64,000 nt of DNA from the NCBI RefSeq assembly GCF_040372165.1, contig NZ_BAABWG010000004.1, positions 434,001 to 498,000 of the forward strand, written 5' to 3'. A program made the translations under genes and the position numbers. The stretch comes from Hydrogenophaga sp040372165. GTDB taxonomy: Bacteria; Pseudomonadota; Gammaproteobacteria; Burkholderiales; Burkholderiaceae_C. Positions within the stretch are counted from its first letter, which is position 1. The number at the start of each line of letters is the position of its first letter. The notes below the pieces were generated by a model. That model was given only the letters and a program-made list of their open reading frames with translations, ran no database searches and was not told the DNA's origin. Below, in pieces: positions 7,465-15,953 of the stretch.

Positions 7465-8691
7465 ATGAGCGACATGACTCGGCGAGTCTGGTGCCGGTGG
7501 TTGGGGGGCGTGGTCAGTGTGCCATTGCTCAGCGGCTTGAGTGTGACGGCTTGCGGCGGAAGCGATGCCGCCCTGGCCAGTGACGATGACTTGAGCCACG
7601 ACGAGACCCTGCAGAAGGCACTACAGGCCGGAGCCGATGCCGGTGTGACGGCTGGTGCCGTGGGCTTTGTGCTGGGGATGACGGACTTGGACCACTTGCA
7701 GTGGGCTGTGGCGGGGCGCAAGAGGCTGGCGAAACCAACACCATTGGCGGCTCATGATCGCATGGCGCTGGGATCGTGTACCAAAGCCTTGACGGCTGCG
7801 GTGGCAGGTGAGCTGGTGGCTAGTGGCCGGTTGACGTGGCGCACACGGGTCGCCGATGTCCTGAGCCAAGCGGCCACCACCATGCACCCCATGCTCATGC
7901 AGTTGACGGTCGAACACCTTGTCAACCACACGGGTGGTTTGCCCTGGATTTCGGGCGACACGGATGGCAGCTTGCTGGAGGACTTTCAGGTTCAGGTGGT
8001 GTCCATGCACCCGCCGGGCATGTCAGTGAGTGAGTGCAGGCAAGTCGCTACCCGATGGCTGCTGCAAAGAGCGCCCGTGACTGGCCAGTTGCCAGGTCAA
8101 TCCTTCAGCTACTCAAACGCCGGCTACATGGTGCTTGCAGCCATGATGGAAGCTGTGTCTGGCCGCTCATTTGAGCAACTGTTCGAAGACGTGGTAGTGA
8201 ATCAGATGGGTTTGCATGGCCGCTTCCGGGTGGATGGTCAGGCTCTGGCAGACGAACCAGCGGGGCATGCGGGGGCGAAAGGCTACTTGCATCCAGTGGC
8301 CATGCCGGACAAAGATATCCTCCCCTGGTGGCAAGCTTGGTTCCATCCAGCGGGGGGATGGTCGACGCCCATGGCGTCCCAGTTGCGGTGGCTGCGAGCC
8401 CATGTCCTGCAGTTTCAGGGGGTGAACGCTGGCTTGCCGGAACCCTATTGGAAGCGAATCCGAAGCGCACCGGCAGAGGGCTATGAAATGGGCTGGCAGT
8501 GCATTCAGGGTCAGAAAGGGCGGGCCTTGACGCACACCGGTGCCACCGAGGGCGACACCTGTTTGACTCTGATTCCGCGGGACGGACGTGCTGCGCTGGC
8601 TGCTGCAACCAACACGCGGGCTCCGCAAGGCAGTGGGTGGGTTGACGACGCCTTTGCCGCAGCTCTTTCTGCTCTGAATGAACTGCCATAA
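7465..8691 (+). CDS. Serine hydrolase of the beta-lactamase (class C/esterase) family, lipoprotein signal
   Basis: 408 residues from the ATG at 7465, which has GGAG six bases upstream; longer in-frame starts lack a ribosome site and give a poor signal peptide. The N-terminus MSDMTRRVWCRWLGG leads into a hydrophobic stretch with a VTAC lipobox. Active-site motifs of the beta-lactamase/transpeptidase-like fold are in order: SCTK (SxxK, DNA about 7771-7785), YSN (YxN, about 8110-8118) and HTG (KTG-equivalent, about 8533-8541). Such enzymes act as esterases, D-aminopeptidases or peptidoglycan hydrolases as often as beta-lactamases. It diverges from the two-component operon, so envelope-stress control is plausible. 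Confidence 0.88.
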   Translation: MSDMTRRVWCRWLGGVVSVPLLSGLSVTACGGSDAALASDDDLSHDETLQKALQAGADAGVTAGAVGFVLGMTDLDHLQWAVAGRKRLAKPTPLAAHDRMALGSCTKALTAAVAGELVASGRLTWRTRVADVLSQAATTMHPMLMQLTVEHLVNHTGGLPWISGDTDGSLLEDFQVQVVSMHPPGMSVSECRQVATRWLLQRAPVTGQLPGQSFSYSNAGYMVLAAMMEAVSGRSFEQLFEDVVVNQMGLHGRFRVDGQALADEPAGHAGAKGYLHPVAMPDKDILPWWQAWFHPAGGWSTPMASQLRWLRAHVLQFQGVNAGLPEPYWKRIRSAPAEGYEMGWQCIQGQKGRALTHTGATEGDTCLTLIPRDGRAALAAATNTRAPQGSGWVDDAFAAALSALNELP

Positions 8692-8910
8692 CTTGACGCA
8701 GTGCCGGGGCATCCAGCCCGATTGGCGGGGGGCGGACTTCTCCAGCATCTGCACTCCCTTGAGGAGTTATCCTGCATCGATCTGTGACTGGCTTTGGTGG
8801 CAAATGCCACGGAGCCCCTGGGAAGCGGGCGTAGGCCGAGAGCGCGCTGGAACAGGTCGCCGCCTTCTAGCCGGTAGAGCCCCGCCACCGCCTTCGGCCC
8901 AAGCTAGAGT

Positions 8911-9420
8911 TCAGGGTGCCTTGTTCAGTACGGCGTCATGCCACTGAGTCTGCTGCTCTGACAAGGTGATGAGGTCGGCAAAGTCGCCCCAGAACCGGGC
9001 GAGCATGCCCAGTACCTGGAAATCGCTGTCGGAGTGAGCGACGCGAGACAGGCGTCGGGCCACCTCCATGGCAAAGCTGGTCGGAGCGTCAGGCCGGTGA
9101 AACAGGCGCTCGGTGGCCAGTGTCCAGCCGTCAAAGAGGCGGCGGCCCACAGGCTCATCGAGAAGGTCAGTGACATCACGATGCCGTGTGTCGGCCTTGA
9201 GGTTCTTCTGGAGCTGTCCTATGGCTGATGCAGGCCCTTCTACCAGCTGAAGAAAATGCCCTTCAAGATGCACCAGAATGCCCGTGATGCTGCGCCGGCC
9301 GTTTTCACGCTGGCTGCTCATGGCCAGCGCTGCAAGATCGTCAGGGGAGAACGGACTGACTGCATGGCTCATGTACATGTAGCGGCGTTGCACGGGGACT
9401 TCTTGTTCTGATGTTGGCAT
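8911..9420 (-). CDS. BLUF-domain blue-light photoreceptor
   Basis: 169 residues from the ATG at 9420 (MPTSEQEVPVQRRYMYMSH). The first 100 residues are a BLUF domain, which binds FAD and changes its hydrogen bonding in blue light. The key residues are present with the same spacing as in AppA: Tyr16 (AppA Y21), Asn40 (N45) and Gln58 (Q63), in RYMYMS, RENGRRSITGILV and FLQLVEG. The Trp loop reads GWTLATERL, with Leu where many BLUF proteins have Met. About 70 C-terminal residues form an extra helical part with no known output domain, so it is a short type BLUF acting by protein contact. It stands alone, divergent from the monooxygenase operon. Confidence 0.9.
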   Translation of the reverse strand: MPTSEQEVPVQRRYMYMSHAVSPFSPDDLAALAMSSQRENGRRSITGILVHLEGHFLQLVEGPASAIGQLQKNLKADTRHRDVTDLLDEPVGRRLFDGWTLATERLFHRPDAPTSFAMEVARRLSRVAHSDSDFQVLGMLARFWGDFADLITLSEQQTQWHDAVLNKAP

Positions 9421-9619
9421 TCGGGCTTTTCTCTCAGGCGGGACCGACGATCCCACTATAGGAGGTTTTTCGGGCTCTTGTGCAAGACCCTGCCGTGAGC
9501 AGTGTCCGGACGCAAGGGTGGCGGCATGTGTTCTGGTACCTGCTCTTCGCTTTCGATGGTAGAGCGAAGGGCCGAAAAATGCCTTGCAACAACCCTGCCA
9601 TCCGAATACGCGAATTTCG

Positions 9620-9642
9620 ATTAGTGCAACAGGTTTACTAAT
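9620..9642. promoter_or_regulatory. Inverted repeat upstream of the monooxygenase operon
   Basis: ATTAGT at 9620-9625 is mirrored by ACTAAT at 9637-9642 with an 11-base spacer. It lies in the 289-base gap between the BLUF gene and the FAD monooxygenase, about 70 bases before the chosen GTG start, and is a candidate operator. No regulator is assigned. Confidence 0.3.
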
Positions 9643-9709
9643 AAGGAATTTTCGGCTACAGTGCATTCCTCAGATAAAGCCTTGTGAGAAAGTAGCAGGA
9701 GACATTGCT

Positions 9710-11380
9710 GTGGGGACCTATACCTATCCTCGATTCAAGTACCGTGGACCCGCTGATCTGATGGTGGATGCGCCGCAACGCAGGCCGCTGGTGATCATCG
9801 GAGCGGGTCCGGTAGGCCTCGCGGCGGCCATTGATGCCCGCTTGCGTGGGCTGGACGTTCTGCTGTTTGACGAAGAGGACAGTGTGTCCTTTGGATCGCG
9901 GGCGGTCTGCTATGCCAAACGCGCCCTTGAGATTCTGGACAGGCTGGGGGTGGGTGAACCCATCCGTGCCAAGGGTGTGAGCTGGAACGTGGGCCGGACC
10001 TTTGTGAAAGAGGAAGAGGTCTATCACTTCAACCTGGTTCCGGAGCCCGGCCACCAGTGGCCAGGCATGATCAACCTGCAGCAATATCACCTGGAAGAGG
10101 CGCTGGTGCATCGAGCCATCGATGTGGGGGCCGACATCCGCTGGAATCACCGGGTGACCCATGTTGAACCTGCTGCCGATGGCGCAAGGGTGAGCGTGAC
10201 CACGCCGGATGGTGACTTCGACATCGACGCCGACTGGGTCATCGTTGCCGATGGCGCTCGCAGCCCGATTCGGCGCCAGCTCGGACTGGACATCGAGGGG
10301 CATGTCTTCAAAGACCGGTTTCTGATCGCAGATGTGATCATGAAAGCGGACTTTCCGGCAGAACGCTGGTTCTGGTTTGATCCGCCATTTCACCCGCGCC
10401 AGTCGGTGCTGCTGCACAAGCAAAGTGACAACGTCTGGCGAATTGATTTTCAGCTTGGCTGGGAAGCCGACCCGGAAGAAGAGAAGAAGCCCGAGAACAT
10501 CATTCCACGGGTGCAGGCCATGCTGGGCAAGGACCGGCCTTTCGAGCTGGAGTGGGCCAGCATCTATACCTTCCAATGCCGGCGCATGAAGAACTTCCGT
10601 CATGGCCGTCTCCTTTTTGCGGGCGATGCGGCCCACCAGGTCTCTCCCTTCGGTGCGCGCGGCGCCAACTCCGGTATCCAGGATACGGACGACCTGATCT
10701 GGAAGCTGGCGTTGGTGATGAAGGGTGAGGCTCCCGACGCACTGCTGGACACGTACGACGTTGATCGTGCCTACGCGGCGGATGAGAACATTCGCAATTC
10801 GACACGGTCCACGGACTTCATCACACCCAAGAGCGAGGTCAGTCGCCTGTTTCGCAATGCGGCGCTGCAGCTGGCCAGGACGCAGCCTTTTGCCCGCAAG
10901 CTGGTCAACTCCGGTCGCCTGAGCGTGCCAGCGTTTCTGGTGGGCTCTGCCCTGAACACATCAGACCAGGATGGCTTCCATGGGGACATGGTGCCAGGAG
11001 CCGCGATCGCGGATGCCCCCATCCGGCGCGATGGCCAGGACAGCTGGCTGCTCGGCCAGCTGGGGCAAGGCTTCACATTGCTCGCTTATGAATTGACCGA
11101 AGCCGAGGCGACGGGCCTGCGCCAAAGCCTGGCCGCCATGACACCGGGCGTTGAACTGCTGACAGTGGGTGCCGGGGAGCACAACGATATCGCCGATGTG
11201 CAGGGCATGGTCAAGCTGAGGCTGGATGCCCAGGAACGGACGTGCTATCTCGTGCGCCCTGACCAGATTGTGGCGGCTCGCTGGCGAACCCCGGATCTGG
11301 GGGGTGTGGAGAAGGCACTGGCACAGGCCGTCGGGAAAAACCTCTCGGCGGTTGCTTCTGCCGAAATGACCACTGCCTGA
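9710..11380 (+). CDS. FAD-dependent monooxygenase (MhpA/PheA-like class A flavoprotein)
   Basis: 556 residues from the GTG at 9710, chosen for AGGAGA seven bases upstream; the frame stays open further 5' but without a ribosome site. The FAD Rossmann motif VIIGAGPVGLAAA lies near residue 30, the DG motif in VIVADGARSPIRR, and the second FAD motif in LLFAGDAAHQVSPFGARGANSGIQD. The C-terminal quarter resembles the thioredoxin-like region of the 3-(3-hydroxyphenyl)propionate hydroxylase group. It would hydroxylate a phenolic acid using NAD(P)H and O2. It heads an operon with a DUF2783 gene and a VOC gene, a set suggesting breakdown of an aromatic compound whose identity is not shown. Confidence 0.88.
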   Translation: MGTYTYPRFKYRGPADLMVDAPQRRPLVIIGAGPVGLAAAIDARLRGLDVLLFDEEDSVSFGSRAVCYAKRALEILDRLGVGEPIRAKGVSWNVGRTFVKEEEVYHFNLVPEPGHQWPGMINLQQYHLEEALVHRAIDVGADIRWNHRVTHVEPAADGARVSVTTPDGDFDIDADWVIVADGARSPIRRQLGLDIEGHVFKDRFLIADVIMKADFPAERWFWFDPPFHPRQSVLLHKQSDNVWRIDFQLGWEADPEEEKKPENIIPRVQAMLGKDRPFELEWASIYTFQCRRMKNFRHGRLLFAGDAAHQVSPFGARGANSGIQDTDDLIWKLALVMKGEAPDALLDTYDVDRAYAADENIRNSTRSTDFITPKSEVSRLFRNAALQLARTQPFARKLVNSGRLSVPAFLVGSALNTSDQDGFHGDMVPGAAIADAPIRRDGQDSWLLGQLGQGFTLLAYELTEAEATGLRQSLAAMTPGVELLTVGAGEHNDIADVQGMVKLRLDAQERTCYLVRPDQIVAARWRTPDLGGVEKALAQAVGKNLSAVASAEMTTA

Positions 11381-11404
11381 GCCGTGGGGAAAGCAGACCA
11401 AGAT

Positions 11405-11629
11405 ATGTCACTGAAGACCGAACCCAATCTGGCCGAGCCTGGCGTGCGCTACTTCCGCGACTACACGCCCGGCGACGATTTCTATGAAGCACTGATCGAT
11501 GCCCATCGCGACCTGTCCGACGAGCAAAGCCAGATGCTCAACGCCAAGCTGATTCTGGTGCTGGCCAACCAGGTCGGCGACATTGCCGTCCTGCGCGAAG
11601 CACTGGCGGTGGCGCGCGAAGGCGTGTGA
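11405..11629 (+). CDS. DUF2783 small protein
   Basis: 74 residues from the ATG at 11405. The sequence DFYEALIDAHRDLSDEQSQMLNAKLILVLANQVGDIAVLREAL is the characteristic DUF2783 helical pattern. Genes of this family are commonly found beside FAD aromatic monooxygenases, as here (24 bases after the monooxygenase stop). An accessory role to the flavoprotein is likely but undefined; no catalytic motif is visible. Confidence 0.8.
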   Translation: MSLKTEPNLAEPGVRYFRDYTPGDDFYEALIDAHRDLSDEQSQMLNAKLILVLANQVGDIAVLREALAVAREGV

Positions 11630-11659
11630 CCTGAACCCCTCGACTACGGAGTACGCATC

Positions 11660-12199
11660 ATGAAGATTCGCAAGATTCACCACGTGGCTTATCGTTGCAA
11701 AGACGCCAAGGAAACCGTGGAGTGGTATCAGAAGCACCTCGGTATGGACTTTGTTCTGGCCATCGCAGAGGACCAGGTGCCGTCCACACATGCCCCCGAC
11801 CCTTACATGCACATCTTCATGGACGCCGGGGCAGGCAACGTGCTGGCGTTTTTCGAACTGCCGAACTCACCCGAAATGGGTCGCGACCAGAACACCCCTG
11901 ACTGGGTCCAGCACCTGGCCATGGAAGTCGAAACTGTCGCAGAGCTGGAAGCGACCAAGTCTCGGCTGGAGGCTGCGGGCATCCCGGTGGTGGGCGTGAC
12001 GGACCACACCATCTTCAAGTCGATCTACTTCTTTGACCCCAACGGGCACCGCCTCGAGCTGTCGGCCAATACCGGCACGCCCGAGATGATGAAGAAGCTC
12101 GACGAAGTGAAATGGGACATGCTGGAGGAGTGGTCGAAGACCAAACGGGCGCCCAAGCATGCGGCATGGATGCACGAAAAAGCATTCACTGAACAGTAA
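11660..12199 (+). CDS. VOC-family protein (extradiol dioxygenase/glyoxalase fold)
   Basis: 179 residues. It begins MKIRKIHHVAYRCKDAKETVEWYQKHLGM, a classic VOC start with His8 as likely first metal ligand; the second ligand would be the His in VQHLAMEV and the third the Glu in GHRLELSAN. These spacing features fit a metal-dependent ring-cleavage dioxygenase or glyoxalase. The C-terminal 45 residues are an added charged helical tail. As the third gene of the monooxygenase-DUF2783-VOC operon it may open or process the hydroxylated ring, but VOC lyases and isomerases are alternatives. Confidence 0.87.
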   Translation: MKIRKIHHVAYRCKDAKETVEWYQKHLGMDFVLAIAEDQVPSTHAPDPYMHIFMDAGAGNVLAFFELPNSPEMGRDQNTPDWVQHLAMEVETVAELEATKSRLEAAGIPVVGVTDHTIFKSIYFFDPNGHRLELSANTGTPEMMKKLDEVKWDMLEEWSKTKRAPKHAAWMHEKAFTEQ

Positions 12200-12365
12200 G
12201 TACGACGTGCGGTTCCACTCGTGAGGTGAAAAATGGAACTTTAAAGTCTTAATGTTCGGATTAACGGCAAAAAAAGGCCTTAATTCGTCGGCTCACCTGC
12301 CGAAAAACAGTGGACCACCAGGCTTGTCTTCGTCTGGGAGGGTTGTTTTTCAGTAGAGGTGTGCC

Positions 12366-13112
12366 ATGTTGAGCATTCCAAGTTCCAATTATTCGTTGCC
12401 GGCATCGCCGGCCAGCAGTTCTGTTTCTCCTACGCCGCCAGTGGTGCCAGTTTCGGGCGTTCAGTCCGGGGCCGACAATCCTCAGGCGGGTATGGGCTAT
12501 GGCCAGGAAGGTCATGGTGCGCAGCGCCCTGATCGCAGCGCTCAGGGCAGCGATGGCCGTGCAGGGACAGAGAAACAGCAGGAGGCCTCAGCGGCGCCTC
12601 TCTTGCCGCGCCAGAACCCCGAACAGAAAGATGGTCAGGATTCGGCTGCTGCTGCCCAGGAAGTGTCTGCTGACGAAGAGCGCGAACGCGTGGCTCAGGA
12701 GCAAAAAGACGCCGTGGAGCGATCGCAGGCACTGCGCGAACAGCTGCGGGAAGTGCTCTCCAGCGTATGGCAGGCCAGTGCAGCCGTGGTAGAGCGCGCG
12801 CTCAAGGTCGAGGATTTGCCCGCGGCGGATGCGGCAAACGATGCGACTGCCGCTGCAGCAGCCAGCCCGGACCCTGTGGTTGTCGCCGCAGGGGCTGCAG
12901 CACCAGTCGAGCCAGCGCCGCTGTTGAACGACAGTTCGGCAGAGATGCCGCAGTTCGAATCCGTGTCATCGGAATCGGAGGCTGTTGCGGCGCTTCAGGC
13001 CGCAGGCGCCATGGCTGCCCCTGATCTCGGACCGGTCCAGGCATACGATGCCAAAGGGCAGGGCAGTCGCCAGCAGCCAACCTCGGGCTACCTGGTCGAC
13101 CAGCGCGCCTGA
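12366..13112 (+). CDS. Orphan Ala/Gln/Pro-rich protein, unknown function
   Basis: 248 residues with AGAGG upstream of the ATG. No signal peptide or membrane segment. Three zones: a Ser/Pro-rich N-terminus (about 1-40), a charged helical centre (about 95-150, RERVAQEQKDAVERSQALREQ) predicted to be coiled, and an Ala-rich tail ending VQAYDAKGQGSRQQPTSGYLVDQRA. The closing pattern AYD-x-x-G ... G-x-L-V-x-x-R-A looks like a conserved short tail. The composition resembles flagellar-export proteins such as FliK N-termini, but no hook-length motif is present. It stands alone before the chemotaxis operon, convergent with it. Confidence 0.65.
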   Translation: MLSIPSSNYSLPASPASSSVSPTPPVVPVSGVQSGADNPQAGMGYGQEGHGAQRPDRSAQGSDGRAGTEKQQEASAAPLLPRQNPEQKDGQDSAAAAQEVSADEERERVAQEQKDAVERSQALREQLREVLSSVWQASAAVVERALKVEDLPAADAANDATAAAAASPDPVVVAAGAAAPVEPAPLLNDSSAEMPQFESVSSESEAVAALQAAGAMAAPDLGPVQAYDAKGQGSRQQPTSGYLVDQRA

Positions 13113-13218
13113 TCGAGATCGATCCGCACATCGCGTTTCAGGGCGAACGAACGCGTGTGCAATGGCGCTTTGTGCGCCCTGGAGTGGCGCGCTGTGCGTA
13201 ACCCTCTGATGTCCTCCG

Positions 13219-13247
13219 CCCATTCCCATTCCCATTCCCACTTCCAC
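13219..13247. repeat. CCCATT hexanucleotide tandem repeat
   Basis: CCCATT at 13219-13224, 13225-13230 and 13231-13236, then CCCACT and a decayed unit. It is a short simple-sequence tract outside coding DNA. Confidence 0.75.
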
Positions 13248-13372
13248 TCATTTTTATCCACTTCCGAATCCGCTTTCGCCGATGCGATCTGGAGCAGTTT
13301 CACGCGTCGACACCAGGCTTGTGCTTGCGGTCGGGCTTGTGCACCGGTTTGGGGAGGTCAGGAGAGATGCAC

Positions 13373-13404
13373 TTGCAGTGATGCAGTGACGCAGTGACGC
13401 AGTG
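13373..13404. repeat. Four-copy 8-bp tandem repeat (nnGCAGTG)
   Basis: Units TTGCAGTG, ATGCAGTG, ACGCAGTG and ACGCAGTG follow one another without gaps. The period of 8 and the lack of a gene here make it a simple repeat that could vary in copy number by slippage. Confidence 0.75.
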
Positions 13405-13509
13405 ATCCGTCGTTCCCAGGCATGGCCTCGCGTGCCAGGTATCCTTCTGGCAGCTCGGCAAAGTCAGCGTGAAGACGGGGTGCTGGCCGGCCCGGCGACG
13501 GGCGTCCGG

Positions 13510-15951
13510 TCAGTTGGTGGCCCAGGCGGTGTCGGGGTAGTCGTAAGACTCCATCGCTTCGACCGTGTCTTTGGCTTCACGGGACAGCTGCCCGGCCAGG
13601 TGGGCATGGATGGGTGCGTCTGTGCTGCGGGCAAGGCCTTCTATCTCGGCCGCTGTGCGTGCGAGCTTGCGGAAGCCGACCAGCATGGACGTGCCTTTGA
13701 GTTGATGGGACTCGTGCGCAATGTCCTCTCGGACGCCAGTTTGCAGGGCCCGCATCAGGCGCTCAACGGTACCATCTGGCGCAGAAAACAGCGACCCGAG
13801 AAGCTCCCTGAGTGACTCCCGTGGCATCAGCGAGAGCATCTCGTCGTAGGCTTCGGAGTCGATGAGTGGAAGCCTGGCCGGGTCTTCCGGCTGGTTCGAA
13901 GCCTGAATGTCCTCGATATGCTCGAAACGCCTGAAACTGTCGAGACCGTGGGTCGGTGTGCGATCGTCCATCGTCGCAGCAGACCCTTCGTCAGAGTCGG
14001 CATCCTGGCCATCCAGCGGCGTTGGAAGGCTGATCGGCGCATGCGAAGACGCGACTGCGTCGACCAGCTCGCCAAATCCGGTGGTCAGCCGGAAATCACC
14101 GAGCAGGCCGCATTTGGCCAGCGCGCGACGAAGGTCTTCTGCTTGCAGCGGTTTGCTGGCGAACTCGTTGACGCCGGCATCCATGGCTTTCTTGCGGGTG
14201 TCGTTCACCACATCTGCCGTGACCATGATGATCTTGATGCGGGCGGCTGGCCCGTTGAGTGAGCGAATGGCGCGTGCAGTGGCCAGCCCGTCGAGGACAG
14301 GCATGTGATAGTCGAGCAGGACGACGTCGAACGAGCTTCGTTCGAGCAGGGTGAGGGCTTCTTCTCCGTTGCTGCAGAACACTGCGTCGTGTCCCATGCG
14401 GTCGAGGAGAATGTTCATGTACTTGAGGTTGACCGGGTGGTCTTCGGCCACCAGGATGCGCAGGCGCGGCGCGTCGCTGGACAGCAGCATGCCCTTGAGT
14501 TCGCGCTCGGTCGCCACGTTGGCAGGCGCGGCAGCCTCTGGCAAATCGAGCAAGACAGTGAAGATGGTGCCAACGCCCTGCGTCGAACGCACATGAATGT
14601 CGCCACCCATCATCCGCGCAAGGTTGCGGGAAATCTCCAGGCCCAGCCCGGTGCCGCCATGGCGACGGCGGAGAGAGTTGTCGGCCTGGAAGAAGCGGGT
14701 GAAAAGATGCTCGACGGTCTCTTCGTCCATGCCGACGCCGGTGTCGGCAATGGTGAGCATCACTCGCCGCCGGGACTTCGGTGCGCCAGGCGTGCCCGCC
14801 GGCTCCATGGAGCAATGCACCGTGACCTCGCCCTCATTGGTGAACTTGATGGCGTTGTTGATGAGGTTGAACAGGATTTGCCGCAATCGTGTGGCGTCGG
14901 CCATGACCCATTGCGGCACGTCCTTGTCCACTTCCACGGCGAGGCGCAGCCCCTTCTCGTGCGCAGCCACCTGCATCAGGGACTCAACCTCGCGAACTGT
15001 GTTGTGAAGAGGCGTGCTGGTCGGAGAGAGCTTGAGCGTGCCCGACTCCATCGTGGAGACGTCCAGGATGTCATTGAGGATGCCCAGAAGGTGCAGGGCT
15101 GAGTCCTGTGCCGTGCGCAGGTAGTCGCGTTGCTGCACGTTGAGCTTGCCTTCGGCCAGCAGCGTCAGCATCCCCAGCAGACCCTGGAACGGTGTCCGGA
15201 TCTCGTGGCTCATGTTGGCCAGGAATACGCTTTTGCCGTGGTTGGCCGATTCGGCTTCATCCCGGGCGACGGTGAGCTCGTTGCTCAGCTGGGTGAGCTG
15301 GCGGTTCTGTCGTTGTTGCTTGCGCACGTTGTGCACGAGGACCAGCACGAAGGCGATGAGTGCTGCCGTGTTGACCACGGCCATGACGAGAATCTTGACG
15401 GACTGCTCGCGCAACTGACGGTTGCGCTCGTCCACGAAGGTTGAAACAGCACGGCTGGCGTTCCAGGTGAGGTCGACCATGCTGGGGTGCAAGCTACCGA
15501 TACGGGACTGGAGGTCCAGAAGCACTGCGTTTTGCCGAAGGTTGTCCGGGTCGGCAAAGATGGGGTCGGCCCAGGCCTGGAAATGCTGCGTCTGCTTCTC
15601 CAGTGCGTTGAAGTCCGCTGCCTTCTCAATGAGATCGCGTCGGGGCATTTGCCGGAGGAGATCCACTCTGCTGATGTAGATTTCGTACCGCTCCTGCAGC
15701 GCGTAGGTGTCTCCCACTGGCAGGTTGTCCAGTGTCGTGTGCACCGTCTGATTGAGTCGGTCCAGCTCACGTTCTGCCTGGTAGGCCTGCCACATGATGG
15801 AGTCGAGCTGGTTGCTGGCCATGTCGGCGAGCAGCCGGGTCTGCTGCCACTGGATCCACCCCAGCGGCGTCAAGGTGATGGCCAGCATGATGCCAAGCGC
15901 GGCAAACCAGTGCCGCGAACGCCAGGTTCCAATGCTGGTCAGCTTGCTCAT
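13510..15951 (-). CDS. Membrane hybrid histidine kinase with receiver and Hpt domains
   Basis: 813 residues. TM1 at about 14-34 and TM2 at about 187-207 enclose a helical periplasmic region of about 150 residues. Then come a coiled linker, the phospho-acceptor H249 in FLANMSHEIRTPFQG, the ATPase boxes (LFNLINNAIKFTNEG, DTGVGM, GTGLGLEISRNLA), a receiver domain with the Asp in VVLLDYHMPVLDG and Lys in FASKPL, and a C-terminal Hpt with His in HESHQLKGTSM. This is a full BarA/ArcB-style phosphorelay chain in one protein. It is the last gene of the chemotaxis operon, 2 bases after the stop of the periplasmic sulfite-oxidase-fold gene, which suggests that protein helps it sense something in the periplasm. 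Confidence 0.92.
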   Translation of the reverse strand: MSKLTSIGTWRSRHWFAALGIMLAITLTPLGWIQWQQTRLLADMASNQLDSIMWQAYQAERELDRLNQTVHTTLDNLPVGDTYALQERYEIYISRVDLLRQMPRRDLIEKAADFNALEKQTQHFQAWADPIFADPDNLRQNAVLLDLQSRIGSLHPSMVDLTWNASRAVSTFVDERNRQLREQSVKILVMAVVNTAALIAFVLVLVHNVRKQQRQNRQLTQLSNELTVARDEAESANHGKSVFLANMSHEIRTPFQGLLGMLTLLAEGKLNVQQRDYLRTAQDSALHLLGILNDILDVSTMESGTLKLSPTSTPLHNTVREVESLMQVAAHEKGLRLAVEVDKDVPQWVMADATRLRQILFNLINNAIKFTNEGEVTVHCSMEPAGTPGAPKSRRRVMLTIADTGVGMDEETVEHLFTRFFQADNSLRRRHGGTGLGLEISRNLARMMGGDIHVRSTQGVGTIFTVLLDLPEAAAPANVATERELKGMLLSSDAPRLRILVAEDHPVNLKYMNILLDRMGHDAVFCSNGEEALTLLERSSFDVVLLDYHMPVLDGLATARAIRSLNGPAARIKIIMVTADVVNDTRKKAMDAGVNEFASKPLQAEDLRRALAKCGLLGDFRLTTGFGELVDAVASSHAPISLPTPLDGQDADSDEGSAATMDDRTPTHGLDSFRRFEHIEDIQASNQPEDPARLPLIDSEAYDEMLSLMPRESLRELLGSLFSAPDGTVERLMRALQTGVREDIAHESHQLKGTSMLVGFRKLARTAAEIEGLARSTDAPIHAHLAGQLSREAKDTVEAMESYDYPDTAWATN

Positions 15952-15953
15952 GG

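Larger units (their letters stand above)
13113..13509. other. 397-bp gene-free stretch with short tandem repeats
   Basis: Between the orphan gene and the convergent hybrid kinase gene. It holds three perfect CCCATT hexamers followed by two imperfect ones (13219-13247), a direct repeat GGCTTGTGC (13317-13325 and 13334-13342), and four 8-base units ending GCAGTG (13373-13404). Open frames here are short and have no family resemblance. No clear terminator was seen for either gene. Confidence 0.7.

Noticed and set aside
7465..8691. Reading the serine hydrolase as an antibiotic-resistance beta-lactamase
   Set aside because: The SxxK, YxN and HTG motifs are shared by esterases and peptidases; the lipoprotein signal and context give no support for antibiotic hydrolysis.
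9656..10636. 326-codon minus-strand frame opposite the second monooxygenase
   Set aside because: The plus strand encodes an intact flavoprotein with GxGxxG and GD motifs; the opposite frame has no family resemblance.
12242..12287. Possible sigma-28 promoter: TAAAGTCT on plus, and GCCGTTAA on minus at 12268-12261
   Set aside because: The plus -35-like octamer has no matching -10 at 11 bases, and the minus -10-like octamer has only a 3/8 match at its -35, facing antisense to the VOC gene.
12966..13247. Minus-strand frame starting MEVGMGMGMGGG
   Set aside because: Its start is a translation of the CCCATT repeat and it runs antisense into the orphan gene; it has no ribosome site.
13402..13815. 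Plus-strand frame of 137 codons in the gap beside the hybrid kinase
   Set aside because: Most of it is antisense to the kinase Hpt domain; no motif is present.
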